Assembly: GCF_025725665.1 (NCBI RefSeq)
Contig: NZ_CP107009.1
Coordinates: forward strand, 124,001-188,000
Source: Halomonas sp. LR3S48
GTDB taxonomy: Bacteria > Pseudomonadota > Gammaproteobacteria > Pseudomonadales > Halomonadaceae
Length of the DNA: 64,000 nucleotides
Reading direction: 5' to 3'
Within the stretch, counting starts at the first letter, position 1. Each line of letters starts with the position of its first letter. Position numbers and translations under genes: made by a program. Shown piece by piece: positions 48,504 through 57,604 of this stretch. The notes under the pieces are model-generated. The model saw only the letters and a list, made by a program, of their open reading frames with translations, searched no databases and was not told the DNA's origin.

Positions 48504-49586
48504 ATGGATCTCAAGAACGATCGCTTTCTGCGCGCCCTGATGCGTCAGCCGGTGGACCGCACTCCGGTATGGATGATGCGTCAGGCCGGCCGCTACCTGC
48601 CGGAGTACCGCGCCACCCGCGCCGAAGCCGGTGACTTCATGGACCTGTGCCGCAACCATGACCTGGCTTGCGAGGTGACGCTTCAGCCGCTGGAGCGCTA
48701 TCCGCTGGATGCCGCCATCCTGTTCTCGGACATCCTCACCATCCCCGACGCCATGGGGCTGGGGCTCTATTTCGAGACCGGCGAAGGGCCCAAGTTCCGC
48801 AAGCCGGTGCGCACCGCGCAGGACGTCGAGGCGCTCAAGGTGCCCGATGCCGAGCGCGACCTCGACTACGTGATGCGTGCGGTATCGACCATTCGCCGTG
48901 AGCTGAACGGCCGAGTGCCGCTTATCGGCTTCTCCGGCAGCCCCTGGACGCTGGCCACCTACATGGTGGAGGGCAGCTCGAGCAAGGACTTCCGCCATGT
49001 GAAGACCATGCTCTACGACACGCCCAGCGTGATGCACGACCTGCTCGACATGCTGGCCAGCGCGGTGACCGATTACCTGAACGCCCAGATTCGTGCCGGC
49101 GCCCAGGCGGTGCAGATCTTCGACACTTGGGGCGGTGCGCTCTCCACGCCGGCCTATCTCGAGTTCTCGCTGCGCTACATGGAGCAGATCGTCGCCGGGC
49201 TGATCCGCGAGCACGAGGGGCGGCGCGTGCCGGTCATCCTGTTCACCAAGAACGGCGGCCAGTGGCTCGAGGATATCGCCCTGGCGGGCCCGGATGCCGT
49301 GGGCATCGACTGGACCACGGAGCTGTCCGACGCCCGAGCCCGGGTGGGTCACAAGGTGGCGCTGCAGGGCAACCTCGACCCCAACGTGCTGTTCGCGCGG
49401 CCGGCGGCCATCCGCGCCGAGGTGGGGCGCATACTGGACAGCTACGGCCACGGGCCGGGCCACGTGTTCAACCTGGGTCACGGCATCAGCCAGTTCACCG
49501 ATCCGGACAATGTCACCGCCTTCATGGAGGCGCTGCACGAGTTGAGCCCGCGCTACCACCGTGCCATCCAGTACCAGAATGCCTGA
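48504..49586 (+). CDS. hemE: Uroporphyrinogen decarboxylase
   Basis: HemE converts uroporphyrinogen III to coproporphyrinogen III in haem synthesis. The 360-residue protein shows the signature [17 protein letters not shown] near the start, [16 protein letters not shown] in the middle and [16 protein letters not shown] at the end, with the active-site Asp in [12 protein letters not shown]. The start at 48504 (MDLKNDRF) fits family members. Its end overlaps the VanZ-like gene by eight bases. Haem supply is relevant to the cytochrome genes 1.4 kb downstream, although hemE is a general gene. Confidence 0.97.
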   Translation: MDLKNDRFLRALMRQPVDRTPVWMMRQAGRYLPEYRATRAEAGDFMDLCRNHDLACEVTLQPLERYPLDAAILFSDILTIPDAMGLGLYFETGEGPKFRKPVRTAQDVEALKVPDAERDLDYVMRAVSTIRRELNGRVPLIGFSGSPWTLATYMVEGSSSKDFRHVKTMLYDTPSVMHDLLDMLASAVTDYLNAQIRAGAQAVQIFDTWGGALSTPAYLEFSLRYMEQIVAGLIREHEGRRVPVILFTKNGGQWLEDIALAGPDAVGIDWTTELSDARARVGHKVALQGNLDPNVLFARPAAIRAEVGRILDSYGHGPGHVFNLGHGISQFTDPDNVTAFMEALHELSPRYHRAIQYQNA

Positions 49587-49968
49587 AGCTCGTTGGCTCC
49601 GGCGGCTGGCCTGGGGGGAGGATAGAAAGCGACACCGCCTGTGGGCGGTGTTGGCCGTTCTGGCTGCCGTGGCCATTGCCATCGGCAGCCTCACCCCGGG
49701 CAGTGAGATGCCCACCAGCCTGCCGTGGGACAAGTTCAACCACTTCGTCGGTTACGCCGGGCTGGCGGGGCTGGCAGGCCTTACCGGGCTGCCGCTGGCG
49801 CGCACCTTCATTGCGGTGGTGCTCTACGGCATCTGCATCGAATACCTGCAGGTGCCGGTGCCGGGGCGCAGCGGCGGCGACTGGGCCGATATCCTGGCCA
49901 ATAGCCTGGGGGCGGCCGCGGCCGTGTTAACCCTGGCCGGTGTGCGCCGCTTCCTGTTGCGACCCTAG
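49579..49968 (+). CDS. VanZ-like family membrane protein
   Basis: This 129-residue protein has four likely helices: [49 protein letters not shown] and [14 protein letters not shown]. The VanZ signature is [11 protein letters not shown] followed by E-Y-L-Q and R-x-x-D-W-x-D-I-L-A-N. Family function is uncertain; VanZ raises teicoplanin resistance in enterococci. The start overlaps the hemE stop, and a strong hairpin follows 24 bases after the stop. Confidence 0.85.
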   Translation: MPEARWLRRLAWGEDRKRHRLWAVLAVLAAVAIAIGSLTPGSEMPTSLPWDKFNHFVGYAGLAGLAGLTGLPLARTFIAVVLYGICIEYLQVPVPGRSGGDWADILANSLGAAAAVLTLAGVRRFLLRP

Positions 49969-49992
49969 CCAGGCAGGACTAGTGCAAGACGA

Positions 49993-50026
49993 CGACGCCC
50001 CGCCATCGAGAGATGGCGGGGCGTCG
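49993..50026. terminator. Long hairpin between convergent genes
   Basis: CGACGCCCCGCCAT/ATGGCGGGGCGTCG forms a perfect 14-bp stem with loop CGAGAG, located between the convergent VanZ-like and cyclophilin genes. No T-run follows on either strand, so termination is inferred from position. Confidence 0.6.
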
Positions 50027-50064
50027 CTGCGTCTGGGTGGCTATTCGATCACTGCACTTCTCGT

Positions 50065-50634
50065 CTACTGCACTTCGGCGCGCTCGATGAGCACGGGTTC
50101 GCGCGGCACGTCCTGGAACGGGCCGCGGCTGCCGGTGGGCACTCGCTTGATGGCGTCTACCACGTCCATGCCTTCCACTACGCGGCCGAACACCGCATAG
50201 CCCCACGCCTGGCCGGAGTGGGTGCCCTGATGGTTCAGAAAACCGTTGTCATTGACGTTGATGAAGAACTGCGCGGTAGCCGAGTGCGGGTCGCCGGTGC
50301 GTGCCATGGCCAGGGTGCCGCGCTCGTTGCGCAGGCCGTTGTCGGCCTCGTTGGTGATCGGCGAGCGGGTCGGTTTCTGCTGGAACTCCTTGTCGAAGCC
50401 ACCGCCCTGGATCATGAAGCCGTCGATCACGCGGTGGAACTGGGTGCCGTCGTAGTGCCCTTCCTCCACGTAAGTGAGGAAGTTCTCGATACTCTTGGGT
50501 GCCTGCTCCTCGAACAGTTCGACGGTGATGGGGCCGTGATTGGTGTGCAGCACCACGTTGGCAGCGTTGGCATGGGCGACGGCCAGCGGCAGGCTGGCGG
50601 CGGCGAGCAGAGAGAGAAGGGTTCGCTTCAGCAC
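50065..50634 (-). CDS. ppiA: Periplasmic peptidyl-prolyl isomerase (cyclophilin)
   Basis: This 189-residue cyclophilin has a signal peptide (1-24, cleavage near AHANA). The active site Arg is in [16 protein letters not shown], with [13 protein letters not shown] following and [17 protein letters not shown] at the end. It isomerises prolyl bonds during folding of envelope proteins. The gene is single on the minus strand, divergent from ccmF across a 317-base gap. Confidence 0.9.
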   Translation of the reverse strand: MLKRTLLSLLAAASLPLAVAHANAANVVLHTNHGPITVELFEEQAPKSIENFLTYVEEGHYDGTQFHRVIDGFMIQGGGFDKEFQQKPTRSPITNEADNGLRNERGTLAMARTGDPHSATAQFFINVNDNGFLNHQGTHSGQAWGYAVFGRVVEGMDVVDAIKRVPTGSRGPFQDVPREPVLIERAEVQ

Positions 50635-50951
50635 GGGAGCTCCTGTTGTTCGTGATGGTGTGCGGCGAGTAAAGGGTGCGCCTAGCTTACGTCCAGACGC
50701 GCTCGCTGTCAGGCTTTCGTCGCCCGATCAGGGTCGCGACATCCGACCACACCCGATTGTTTGACATGGATCACAACCCGCCCGGGAAAAGAAGTACTGG
50801 GTATGGTCTTTTCAAAGCGCTGGCCGGACCATGCGGTCATGCCGGCCGAGGCGGTGCTTCTACCCCTTTATTCGCCTCGGCCACGAACCTGGCTCAACGA
50901 CCGACAGGCGCTCCTGGTGCCGGTGTCGGTGAAGACGGGAGGTGCCGGCCC
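50635..50951 (+). promoter_or_regulatory. 317-base gap before ccmF with an FNR/ANR-like box
   Basis: No gene is seen here. It carries the ppiA ribosome site at the left edge and an FNR/ANR-like site TTGAC-ATGG-ATCAC at 50761-50774. TACTGG/TATGGT around 50795-50807 would fit a -10 region if the site is centred near -41. GGGAGGTG before ccmF is its ribosome site. Confidence 0.55.
50761..50774 (+). promoter_or_regulatory. FNR/ANR-type binding site upstream of ccmF
   Basis: TTGACATGGATCAC matches TTGAT-N4-ATCAA at eight of ten defined positions. It lies 178 bases before ccmF, in line with anaerobic control of the ccm genes. Inferred from consensus only. Confidence 0.55.
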
Positions 50952-52952
50952 ATGGTGGCGGAACTCGGAAACTTTGCCCTCGTCCTGGCGCTGTGCCTGG
51001 CGCTGGCCCAGAGCGTGCTACCGTTGCTGGGCGCCCAGCTCGACGATGCCCGCCTGATGCGCAGCGGCCGCTTCCTGGCCACCGGCCAGTTCGTCTTCCT
51101 GGCGCTCTCGTTTGCCGTGCTGACCTGGGCCTTCGTCGTCAGTGATTTCACAGTTCGCTACGTGGCCGGCCACTCGAGCCTCGAGCAGCCGCTGATCTAC
51201 CGGATCACCGCTGTGTGGGGCGGGCACGAGGGTTCGTTGCTGCTGTGGGTGTTCCTGCTGGGCGCGTGGGGAGCCGCCGTGGCACTGTTCAGCCGGTCGC
51301 TGCCCCGCGACATGCTGGCCCGGGTGCTGGCCGTGCTGGGCATGGTCGGCGTGGGCTTCATCGCCTTCACGCTGTTCACTTCCAACCCCTTCGAGCGCGT
51401 CATTCCCGGGCCTGCGGACGGACGCGGCATGAACCCGCTGCTGCAGGATCCGGGCATGATCCTGCATCCGCCGTTGCTCTACATGGGCTACGTGGGCACT
51501 GCGGTGATCTTCGCCTTCGCCATTGGCGCACTGCTCGGTGGCCGGCTCGATGCTGCCTGGGCGCGCTGGTCGCGGCCCTGGACCACGGTGGCCTGGGTCT
51601 TCCTTACCCTGGGCATCGCCGTAGGCGCCTGGTGGGCCTACTACGAGCTGGGCTGGGGCGGCTGGTGGTTCTGGGATCCGGTGGAGAACGCCTCCTTCCT
51701 GCCCTGGCTCACCGCCACGGCGCTGATCCATTCGCTGGCGGTGACCGAGAAGCGCGGCGGTTTCAAGGTCTGGACCCTGATGCTGGCCATCCTCACCTTT
51801 GCGCTGACCGTACTCGGGGCCTTCATCGTCCGCTCCGGCGTGATCACCTCGGTGCACGCCTTCGCCACCGACCCAGAGCGCGGCGTATTCCTGCTCGGCA
51901 TGCTGAGCCTGACCCTGCTCGGCGCGCTGACGGTCTACGCCTGGCGGGCGCCGAAGGTGGGGCTTGGCGGCGCTTTCGCCGGGTATTCGCGCGAGTCGCT
52001 GCTGCTGGCCAACAACGTGTTGCTGACGGTGGCCTGTACGGCGGTGTTCATCGGCACCCTCTATCCGCTGGCGCTGGATGCCTTCGGCCTGGGCAAGATC
52101 TCGGTGGGCCCGCCCTACTTCGATAGTGTCTTCGCCCCGCTGATGCTGCCGCTGTTGCTGCTTGTCGGCCTCGGCCCGGCGGTGGCCTGGAAGCAGGCAA
52201 ATCCGGGGGAGACCTTCCGCCAGCTGCGCTGGGCACTCCTTGTCAGTGTGGTGGCCGGTGGGCTGTGGCCACTCGCGCTTGGCGCCTGGCATCCCATGAC
52301 CGCGCTTTCACTGATGCTGGCCGTCTGGATCGTGCTGACGGCGCTGCTCGACGTGCGCAAGCGGCTGGGTTCCGCGCGGCAGCCGTGGTCGACCCGGCTC
52401 AGGCGGGTCCTGCGCCCGAGCTTTCTCGGTATGCACCTGGCTCACGTGGGGCTGGCACTGGTGGTGGTGGCCATCGCCATGGTCAATACCTACGAGGTGG
52501 AGCGCGACGTGCGACTGGCCCCGGGCGAAAGCGCCTCGGCGGCAGGTTTCGACTTCGCCCTGCTGCGCATGGAGAGTGTACGCGGCCTCAACTGGGAGGC
52601 CGATCAGGCGGTGGTCGTGGTGACCCGCGAGGGTCGCCCGGTCGCCTTGCTGCAGCCCCAGCGGCGCTACTACGACACCCACGCCCAGACGCCCATGAAC
52701 CAAGCCTCGCTGCATCGTGCCGTTACTCGCGACGTCTACGTCTCGCTGGGTGAACGGCTGGAGGACGATGCCTGGAGTTTCCGGCTCTACTACAAGCCCT
52801 ACATGGCCTGGATGTGGTTCGGCGCTATCCTGCTTGCCTTGGGTGGCCTGCTGGCGGCCGCCGACAAGCGCTACCGCCTGGCCTCCAATCGCACGCCCCG
52901 CATGCAGTGGCAGCCCTCCGCCAGCCACCCCTTGGAGGTAGCAAGTCAATGA
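50952..52952 (+). CDS. ccmF: Cytochrome c haem lyase subunit CcmF
   Basis: CcmF attaches haem to apocytochromes in System I maturation in the inner membrane. The 666-residue polytopic protein has the WWD haem-binding motif WGGWWFWDPVENASFLPWL near 230-250, surrounding helices and periplasmic His residues as in the family. The start with GGGAGGTG upstream is the obvious one. It is the first gene of ccmF-G-H-I. The ccmABCDE genes that normally precede it are absent; ppiA on the other strand lies upstream. The set may be complete elsewhere in the genome or may be a dedicated lyase of the NrfEFG kind. Confidence 0.95.
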   Translation: MVAELGNFALVLALCLALAQSVLPLLGAQLDDARLMRSGRFLATGQFVFLALSFAVLTWAFVVSDFTVRYVAGHSSLEQPLIYRITAVWGGHEGSLLLWVFLLGAWGAAVALFSRSLPRDMLARVLAVLGMVGVGFIAFTLFTSNPFERVIPGPADGRGMNPLLQDPGMILHPPLLYMGYVGTAVIFAFAIGALLGGRLDAAWARWSRPWTTVAWVFLTLGIAVGAWWAYYELGWGGWWFWDPVENASFLPWLTATALIHSLAVTEKRGGFKVWTLMLAILTFALTVLGAFIVRSGVITSVHAFATDPERGVFLLGMLSLTLLGALTVYAWRAPKVGLGGAFAGYSRESLLLANNVLLTVACTAVFIGTLYPLALDAFGLGKISVGPPYFDSVFAPLMLPLLLLVGLGPAVAWKQANPGETFRQLRWALLVSVVAGGLWPLALGAWHPMTALSLMLAVWIVLTALLDVRKRLGSARQPWSTRLRRVLRPSFLGMHLAHVGLALVVVAIAMVNTYEVERDVRLAPGESASAAGFDFALLRMESVRGLNWEADQAVVVVTREGRPVALLQPQRRYYDTHAQTPMNQASLHRAVTRDVYVSLGERLEDDAWSFRLYYKPYMAWMWFGAILLALGGLLAAADKRYRLASNRTPRMQWQPSASHPLEVASQ

Positions 52953-53512
52953 AACTGCGCATGCTGATAACGCTGGCGGCCACGGCCGCCCTGCTGGGGC
53001 TGCTGTTCGTTGGCCTGGGCCTGAACAGCCGCGACCTGCCCTCGCCGCTGGTCGGCAAGCCGGCACCGCCGTTCACGTTGGAGGCGCTGGAGGATGCCAG
53101 CGTCACCCTGACCGAGCAGGACTTCATCGGCGAGGTGGCACTGGTCAACGTCTGGGCCACCTGGTGCAGTACCTGTCGCTCCGAGAAGCCGCTGCTGATG
53201 GAACTCGCACGCGGCGGCATACCGATTCATGCCTTCAACTACCGCGACGAGCGCGACTCGGCGCTGCGCTACCTCAGCGTCAGCGACAACCCCTACCGCA
53301 CCATTGCCTACGACCCCAAGGGCGACGCCGGCATCGACTGGGGCGTCTACGCCACGCCGGAAACCTATGTGCTCGATGCCCAGGGGGTGATCCGCTACAA
53401 GCGCATCGGCCCGCTCACGCGCCAGCTGCTGCTCGACGAGGTGCTGCCACTGGTGGAAAAGCTGCGCGATGAGCAGCGCAGAAGCGAGGGCAGGAGGGTG
53501 GCAAGCTCATGA
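52949..53512 (+). CDS. ccmG: Thiol:disulfide oxidoreductase CcmG/DsbE
   Basis: CcmG reduces the apocytochrome cysteines or CcmH before haem ligation. The 187-residue protein has an N-terminal membrane anchor (1-22) and a periplasmic thioredoxin fold. The active site is NVWATWCSTCRSE, with the acidic and cis-Pro sections GVYATPETYVLD typical of this family. It overlaps ccmF (ATGA) and is overlapped by ccmH. Confidence 0.95.
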   Translation: MKLRMLITLAATAALLGLLFVGLGLNSRDLPSPLVGKPAPPFTLEALEDASVTLTEQDFIGEVALVNVWATWCSTCRSEKPLLMELARGGIPIHAFNYRDERDSALRYLSVSDNPYRTIAYDPKGDAGIDWGVYATPETYVLDAQGVIRYKRIGPLTRQLLLDEVLPLVEKLRDEQRRSEGRRVASS

Positions 53513-54000
53513 AGAGACTCTTGCTCAACACCCTGCTTGGCTTGCCTCTCTGGCTGGCGGCGGGGCTTGCCATGGCACTGGCCATCGGCCAGCCACTGGA
53601 GTTCGACAGCACGGCCCAGCAGCGCCAGTACGACACCCTGGTGCGCGAGCTGCGCTGCACGGTGTGCCAGAGCGAGACCATCCATGAATCCAACGCCGAG
53701 CTCGCCGCCGACATGCGTCGCCGGGTCTACGACATGACCCTGGCCGGGCACGATGCCGAGGCGATCGTCGAGTTTCTGGTACAGCGCTACGGCGACTACG
53801 TGCGCTATCGCCCGCCGTTGCAGGCCAATACCGCGCTGCTGTGGGCCAGCCCCTTCCTGCTGCTGCTGGGCGGCGGCTTCATCTGGTGGCGTATCGTCGC
53901 GGGTCGCCGGCGCATGGCGCAGTGTCCCGAGTTCAGCGCACGGGAGCGGGCCATGCTCGATCGATTTCACCATGGCGATGACCCCGGGAGGTCTCGATGA
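53509..54000 (+). CDS. ccmH: Cytochrome c maturation protein CcmH (CcmL domain)
   Basis: This 163-residue anchored protein has a signal/anchor at the N-terminus, the active motif LRCTVCQSE (CXXC) near residue 50 and a membrane helix near 110-130. It presents reduced cysteines of apocytochromes to CcmF. Only the CcmL-type part is present; the TPR part is encoded by the following ccmI, as in pseudomonads rather than in E. coli. Overlaps both neighbours by four bases. Confidence 0.95.
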   Translation: MKRLLLNTLLGLPLWLAAGLAMALAIGQPLEFDSTAQQRQYDTLVRELRCTVCQSETIHESNAELAADMRRRVYDMTLAGHDAEAIVEFLVQRYGDYVRYRPPLQANTALLWASPFLLLLGGGFIWWRIVAGRRRMAQCPEFSARERAMLDRFHHGDDPGRSR

Positions 54001-54926
54001 ACGGAACGTTCCTGCTACTGGCCATGGGCCTCTGTCTCGTAGCGCTGGGCTTCGTGGTCACCCCGCTGTTGCGCGCGCCACGCTGCGAGGAGAACCCGTC
54101 ACGACGAGCGACCAATCTGCTCGTGCATCGTGACCGGCTGCGCGAACTCGAACAGGACATGGCGGCGGGTTTTTTGACCGGCGCCCAGTACGACAACGCC
54201 CTGGCCGACCTCGAGCGCGAGCTGCTCGACAGCGGCGCCGTCGAGCCTACCCATAGACAGGCTGCGAGGGGGCCGGGCTCGCGTCGGGCACCGTTCGTGG
54301 CCGCCTGCGCGAGCCTGGCGCTGCTGCCGTTCCTTGCCACCGGTCTTTACCTCACGGTGGGTCATGCCGAGGAAGTCTTCGCCACCCCGCTGCCGTCGGG
54401 CACGCCGACACCGGGCGAGGCCGCGGGCGAGCCTCGTTCCGGGGCCGACCTGAAGCGCGAGTTCCAGCATCTGGCGCAGCAACTACAGGGGCGCCTGGCG
54501 CAGGATCCGGCCCAACTAGGGAACTGGACACTGCTGAGCCGCACCCTGGTGTTCCTCGACGACCTGCCGGCAGCGGAGCGCGCCTTTCGCGAGGCGATGC
54601 GCCACGGTGGCGACCAGGACCCCGACCTGCTAACGCGATATGCCGACGCCCTCGCCGAGCGCCAGGGCGAACTGGCCGGCGAGCCCCAACGCCTGATCGA
54701 GCGCGCCCTGGTGCTCGATCCCGATCACATCCAGGCGCTATGGCTGGCCGGGACCCTGGCGCTACAGCAGAACTCGCCGGACGAAGCGCGAGGCCATTGG
54801 CAGCGGCTGCTGGTACTGCTGCCGCCGGAATCCCCCGAGGCCGAGGTGATCCGCGGCAATCTCGGCCAGCTTGACCAGGCCGCCGGCAGCCCCCTCGAAA
54901 GGGTGTCGGCAAGGAGCGAGACATGA
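53997..54926 (+). CDS. ccmI: Cytochrome c maturation protein CcmI (TPR)
   Basis: CcmI is the apocytochrome c chaperone of System I. The 309-residue protein has two membrane helices (2-25 and about 96-118) and a periplasmic TPR region (about 165-300), with NWTLLSRTLVFLDDLPAAERAFREA and IQALWLAGTLALQQNSPDEARGHWQRL. It binds the C-terminus of apocytochromes. The end overlaps the regulator gene start (ATGA), so the regulator is in the same transcription unit. Confidence 0.93.
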   Translation: MNGTFLLLAMGLCLVALGFVVTPLLRAPRCEENPSRRATNLLVHRDRLRELEQDMAAGFLTGAQYDNALADLERELLDSGAVEPTHRQAARGPGSRRAPFVAACASLALLPFLATGLYLTVGHAEEVFATPLPSGTPTPGEAAGEPRSGADLKREFQHLAQQLQGRLAQDPAQLGNWTLLSRTLVFLDDLPAAERAFREAMRHGGDQDPDLLTRYADALAERQGELAGEPQRLIERALVLDPDHIQALWLAGTLALQQNSPDEARGHWQRLLVLLPPESPEAEVIRGNLGQLDQAAGSPLERVSARSET

Positions 54927-55687
54927 ACAAGACGTTGAGTCGTGAGGCCTTGCAGGCCGTGCGCCAGGTGCCGCTGTTCGCCGGGCTCGAGGATGAGACC
55001 CTGGCGCTGCTCACCGGCGGCGCCGTGGAGCGCAGCTACCGTCGCGGTGCGCTGCTGTTCAGCAAGGGCGAACCGGCGGACCGCTTCTACGTGGTGCTCG
55101 GCGGCTGGATCAAGCTGTTCCGCGAAAGTCCCGACGGCAACGAATGCATGGTGGGGCTGTTCACCCGCGGTGAATCCTTTGCCGAGGCGGCGATGTTCGA
55201 CCGGCTGGGGTTTCCGGTCAACGCCGCGGTGGCCGAGGATGCCCGGCTGCTGGTGTTTCCTGCCGAGCATTTCCTCACCACCCTGGAGCGCAACCACGGC
55301 CTGGCGCTCAATATGCTCGCCAATCTCTCCGGCATGCTGCGCTCGCTGGTGCGCCAGCTCGACCAGCTCACGCTGCAGCCCACCTACCAGCGCCTGGCGG
55401 CCTTCATCGTCTCGCTATGCCCCGAGGGTACCAACCAGGCCACCGTCTGCCTGCCCTGCGACAAGCTGCTGATCGCCGGCCGCCTGGGCATGAAGCCGGA
55501 GAGCTTCTCGCGGGCCATGGCGCGGCTGCGTGAGGTCGGTGTCAGCTGCGAGCGCAACTGCGTGCACGTCGAGGACATTACCGTCCTCCGGCGCTTCGCC
55601 AATTCCGCCGAGGAGAAGGCGCTCTCGCCACTGCCGTGCGCGGCACCGAATTCGCCGCATGCGACCGCGCCACGCCCCTGTCGCTAG
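54923..55687 (+). CDS. Crp/Fnr-family regulator (Dnr-like)
   Basis: This 254-residue regulator has an N-terminal cyclic-nucleotide-binding-like domain (FAGLEDETLALLTGGAVE to FPAEHFLTTLE) and a C-terminal winged helix (LLIAGRLGMKPESFSRAMARLREVGV). The N-terminus has no cysteine cluster, so it is not an oxygen-sensing FNR but fits the Dnr group that senses NO through haem. Matching palindromes lie upstream of ccmF and nirS. Its start overlaps ccmI and a hairpin follows. DNA recognition helix residues SFSRAM are consistent with an FNR-like target (TTGAC). Dnr assignment is inferred from context. Confidence 0.85.
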   Translation: MNKTLSREALQAVRQVPLFAGLEDETLALLTGGAVERSYRRGALLFSKGEPADRFYVVLGGWIKLFRESPDGNECMVGLFTRGESFAEAAMFDRLGFPVNAAVAEDARLLVFPAEHFLTTLERNHGLALNMLANLSGMLRSLVRQLDQLTLQPTYQRLAAFIVSLCPEGTNQATVCLPCDKLLIAGRLGMKPESFSRAMARLREVGVSCERNCVHVEDITVLRRFANSAEEKALSPLPCAAPNSPHATAPRPCR

Positions 55688-55708
55688 CCTCACCGCTTTT
55701 CTTCCTCT

Positions 55709-55737
55709 CGAAACGGCCCGCTCGGCGGGCCGTTTCG
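55709..55737 (+). terminator. Terminator after the Crp/Fnr regulator
   Basis: CGAAACGGCCCGC/GCGGGCCGTTTCG forms a perfect 13-bp stem with a TCG loop, 21 bases past the stop. The T-rich run TTTCTTTTT follows 13 bases later. Confidence 0.75.
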
Positions 55738-55766
55738 CGCCGGGCCGCGATTTCTTTTTCCCTCCT

Positions 55767-55780
55767 CTGACATAAGTCAA
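55767..55780 (+). promoter_or_regulatory. FNR/DNR-like box 1 upstream of the nirS-like gene
   Basis: CTGAC-ATAA-GTCAA; the reverse strand reads TTGAC-TTAT-GTCAG. It matches the TTGAC-N4-GTCAA form at nine of ten positions. Confidence 0.65.
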
Positions 55781-55796
55781 CTCCTGGATGCATCAA

Positions 55797-55810
55797 TTGA
55801 CAGTGGTCAA
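55797..55810 (+). promoter_or_regulatory. Perfect FNR/DNR box 2 upstream of the nirS-like gene
   Basis: TTGAC-AGTG-GTCAA is a perfect palindrome of the Fnr/Dnr consensus. Its centre lies 30 bases from box 1 and about 146 bases before the start codon. Confidence 0.8.
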
Positions 55811-55949
55811 GTGAGGCGAAAGGCAAAGTTGCTACTAATGGCGACAGGTGGGGGGTGGCTTGAGGCCATGGTCGCTGAGCACGCAGAAGAACAGGTCATG
55901 CCGGGCACCCGCCAGCCACACCCGAAGGGGAAACCAAGCGAGGCACGAT

Positions 55950-57560
55950 ATGCAGATGAGAGCTTTGAGCAAGGGGATCTTCGCCCTCAGCTTCCCGCTG
56001 ACCGCCATGGTGGGCATGGCCCACGCCGCGGCCCCGGAGTTGACCGCCGAGGAGCAGGAACGCGCCAACACCATCTATTTCCAGCGCTGCGCCGGCTGCC
56101 ACGGCACCACACGCAACGGCGCCACCGGTCCGAACCTGCTGCCCGACACCACCCAGGAGCTGGGCCAGCGCCGTCTGGAGAGCATCATCACGCTGGGTAC
56201 CGAAGGCGGCATGAACAACTTCGATGGCATCCTCTCCGCGGATGACATCACGCTGATCTCCAAGTACATCCAGCACGATCCGGTCGATCCGCCCGAGATG
56301 TCGCTGGCCGACATGAAGGAGCGCTGGCAGGTCTTCATCGCGCCGGAAGACCTGCCCACCGAGCCCCAGCACGATCTGAACTGGGAAAACTTCATGGTCA
56401 CCATCCTGCGTGACCGCGGCGCCATGGGCATCATCGACGCCGACACCAAGGAACTGGTCACCGAGGTCGAGACCGGCTATGCGGTGCACGTGGCCAAGGA
56501 GAGTTCCGACGGCCGTTTCTGGTACGTCCAGGGCCGTGACGGCCGTCTCTCCAAGATCGACCTGTGGATGGACCCGCCCCAGGTCACCGCCGAGGTCTTC
56601 ATCGGCTACGACGCGCGCGACGTGGCGGTCTCACACTACGGCGAGTGGAAGGACAAGTACGTTATCGGCGGCTCCTACTGGCCGCCGCACTTCGTGATCG
56701 CCGACGCCGAGACCATGGAGCCGCTGAAGGTGGTCTCCACCCGCAGCTACGACACCCAGGGCAACTTCCGCAACGAGGCCCGCGTCGCGGCGCTCTACAA
56801 CACCCCGCACGCGCCCACCTTCCTGGTCAACGTCAAGGAGTCCGGCCAGGTCTGGCAGGTCGACTACAGCGACATCGACAACCTGCGCATCGACCAGATG
56901 GAGACCGCCGAATTCCTGCACGACGGCTTCTTCGACCCCACCGGCCGCTACTTCCAGATCGCCGCCAACATGAGCGACAAGATGGTGTTCATCGACACCG
57001 AGACGCGCAAGTTGGTCAGCATGCTGGAGACCGGCACCAAGCCCCACCCGGGCCCGGGCGCCAACTGGATCGACCCCGAGTGCGGCCCCGTGGCCGGCAC
57101 CACCCACCTGGGCGAAGGCCTGTTGACCTTCTGGGGCAACGATCCGGAAGGGCATCCCGACCAGGCCTGGCAGATCTGCGACCAGATCGAGACCGACGGA
57201 CCGGGGCTCTTCGTGCGTACCCACCCCGATTCCGACAACGTCTGGATCGACCAGGCCATGCACCCCGAGCCCGACGTCAACCAGTGGGTCATGGTCATGA
57301 ACAAGGAGACCCGCGAGCTGACGCCGATCCATGTCGCCGACCGTCCGTTGGAGCATGACGCCGTGGCGGTGCACATGGAGTACGACCAGACCGGTACCGA
57401 GGTGTGGGTCTCCATCTGGGCGCGTGGCGACGGCCACCAGAACGACGGCGCCATCGTCGTCTTCGACGACAAGACGCTGGAAGTGAAGGCGGTCGTCGAG
57501 GGCCTCAACACGCCGACCGGAAAGTTCAACGTCTACAACCGCAGGCATCACGTCGGCTGA
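55950..57560 (+). CDS. nirS: Cytochrome cd1-type nitrite reductase homologue
   Basis: This 536-residue periplasmic protein has a signal peptide (cleavage near MAHA-AAPE), a single c-haem motif CAGCH (47-51) and an eight-bladed d1 propeller with ETGYAVHV, RDGRLSKIDLWMDPP, YWPPHFVIAD, LVNVKESGQV and TPTGKFNVYN. NirS reduces nitrite to nitric oxide. The stretch that in well-known NirS proteins reads HPEPRVAAI is here RNEARVAAL, so a distal-pocket histidine may be absent (from memory). FLHDG is retained. The next gene encodes a NapC-type multihaem protein rather than the usual nir haem-d1 genes. GAGG precedes the ATG. It could be an active NirS or a relative with another role. Confidence 0.8.
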   Translation: MQMRALSKGIFALSFPLTAMVGMAHAAAPELTAEEQERANTIYFQRCAGCHGTTRNGATGPNLLPDTTQELGQRRLESIITLGTEGGMNNFDGILSADDITLISKYIQHDPVDPPEMSLADMKERWQVFIAPEDLPTEPQHDLNWENFMVTILRDRGAMGIIDADTKELVTEVETGYAVHVAKESSDGRFWYVQGRDGRLSKIDLWMDPPQVTAEVFIGYDARDVAVSHYGEWKDKYVIGGSYWPPHFVIADAETMEPLKVVSTRSYDTQGNFRNEARVAALYNTPHAPTFLVNVKESGQVWQVDYSDIDNLRIDQMETAEFLHDGFFDPTGRYFQIAANMSDKMVFIDTETRKLVSMLETGTKPHPGPGANWIDPECGPVAGTTHLGEGLLTFWGNDPEGHPDQAWQICDQIETDGPGLFVRTHPDSDNVWIDQAMHPEPDVNQWVMVMNKETRELTPIHVADRPLEHDAVAVHMEYDQTGTEVWVSIWARGDGHQNDGAIVVFDDKTLEVKAVVEGLNTPTGKFNVYNRRHHVG

Positions 57561-57604
57561 TCGCCGCAGCCGCTACCGCCGGGGGGGTCCTACGAGGCTA
57601 CCCC

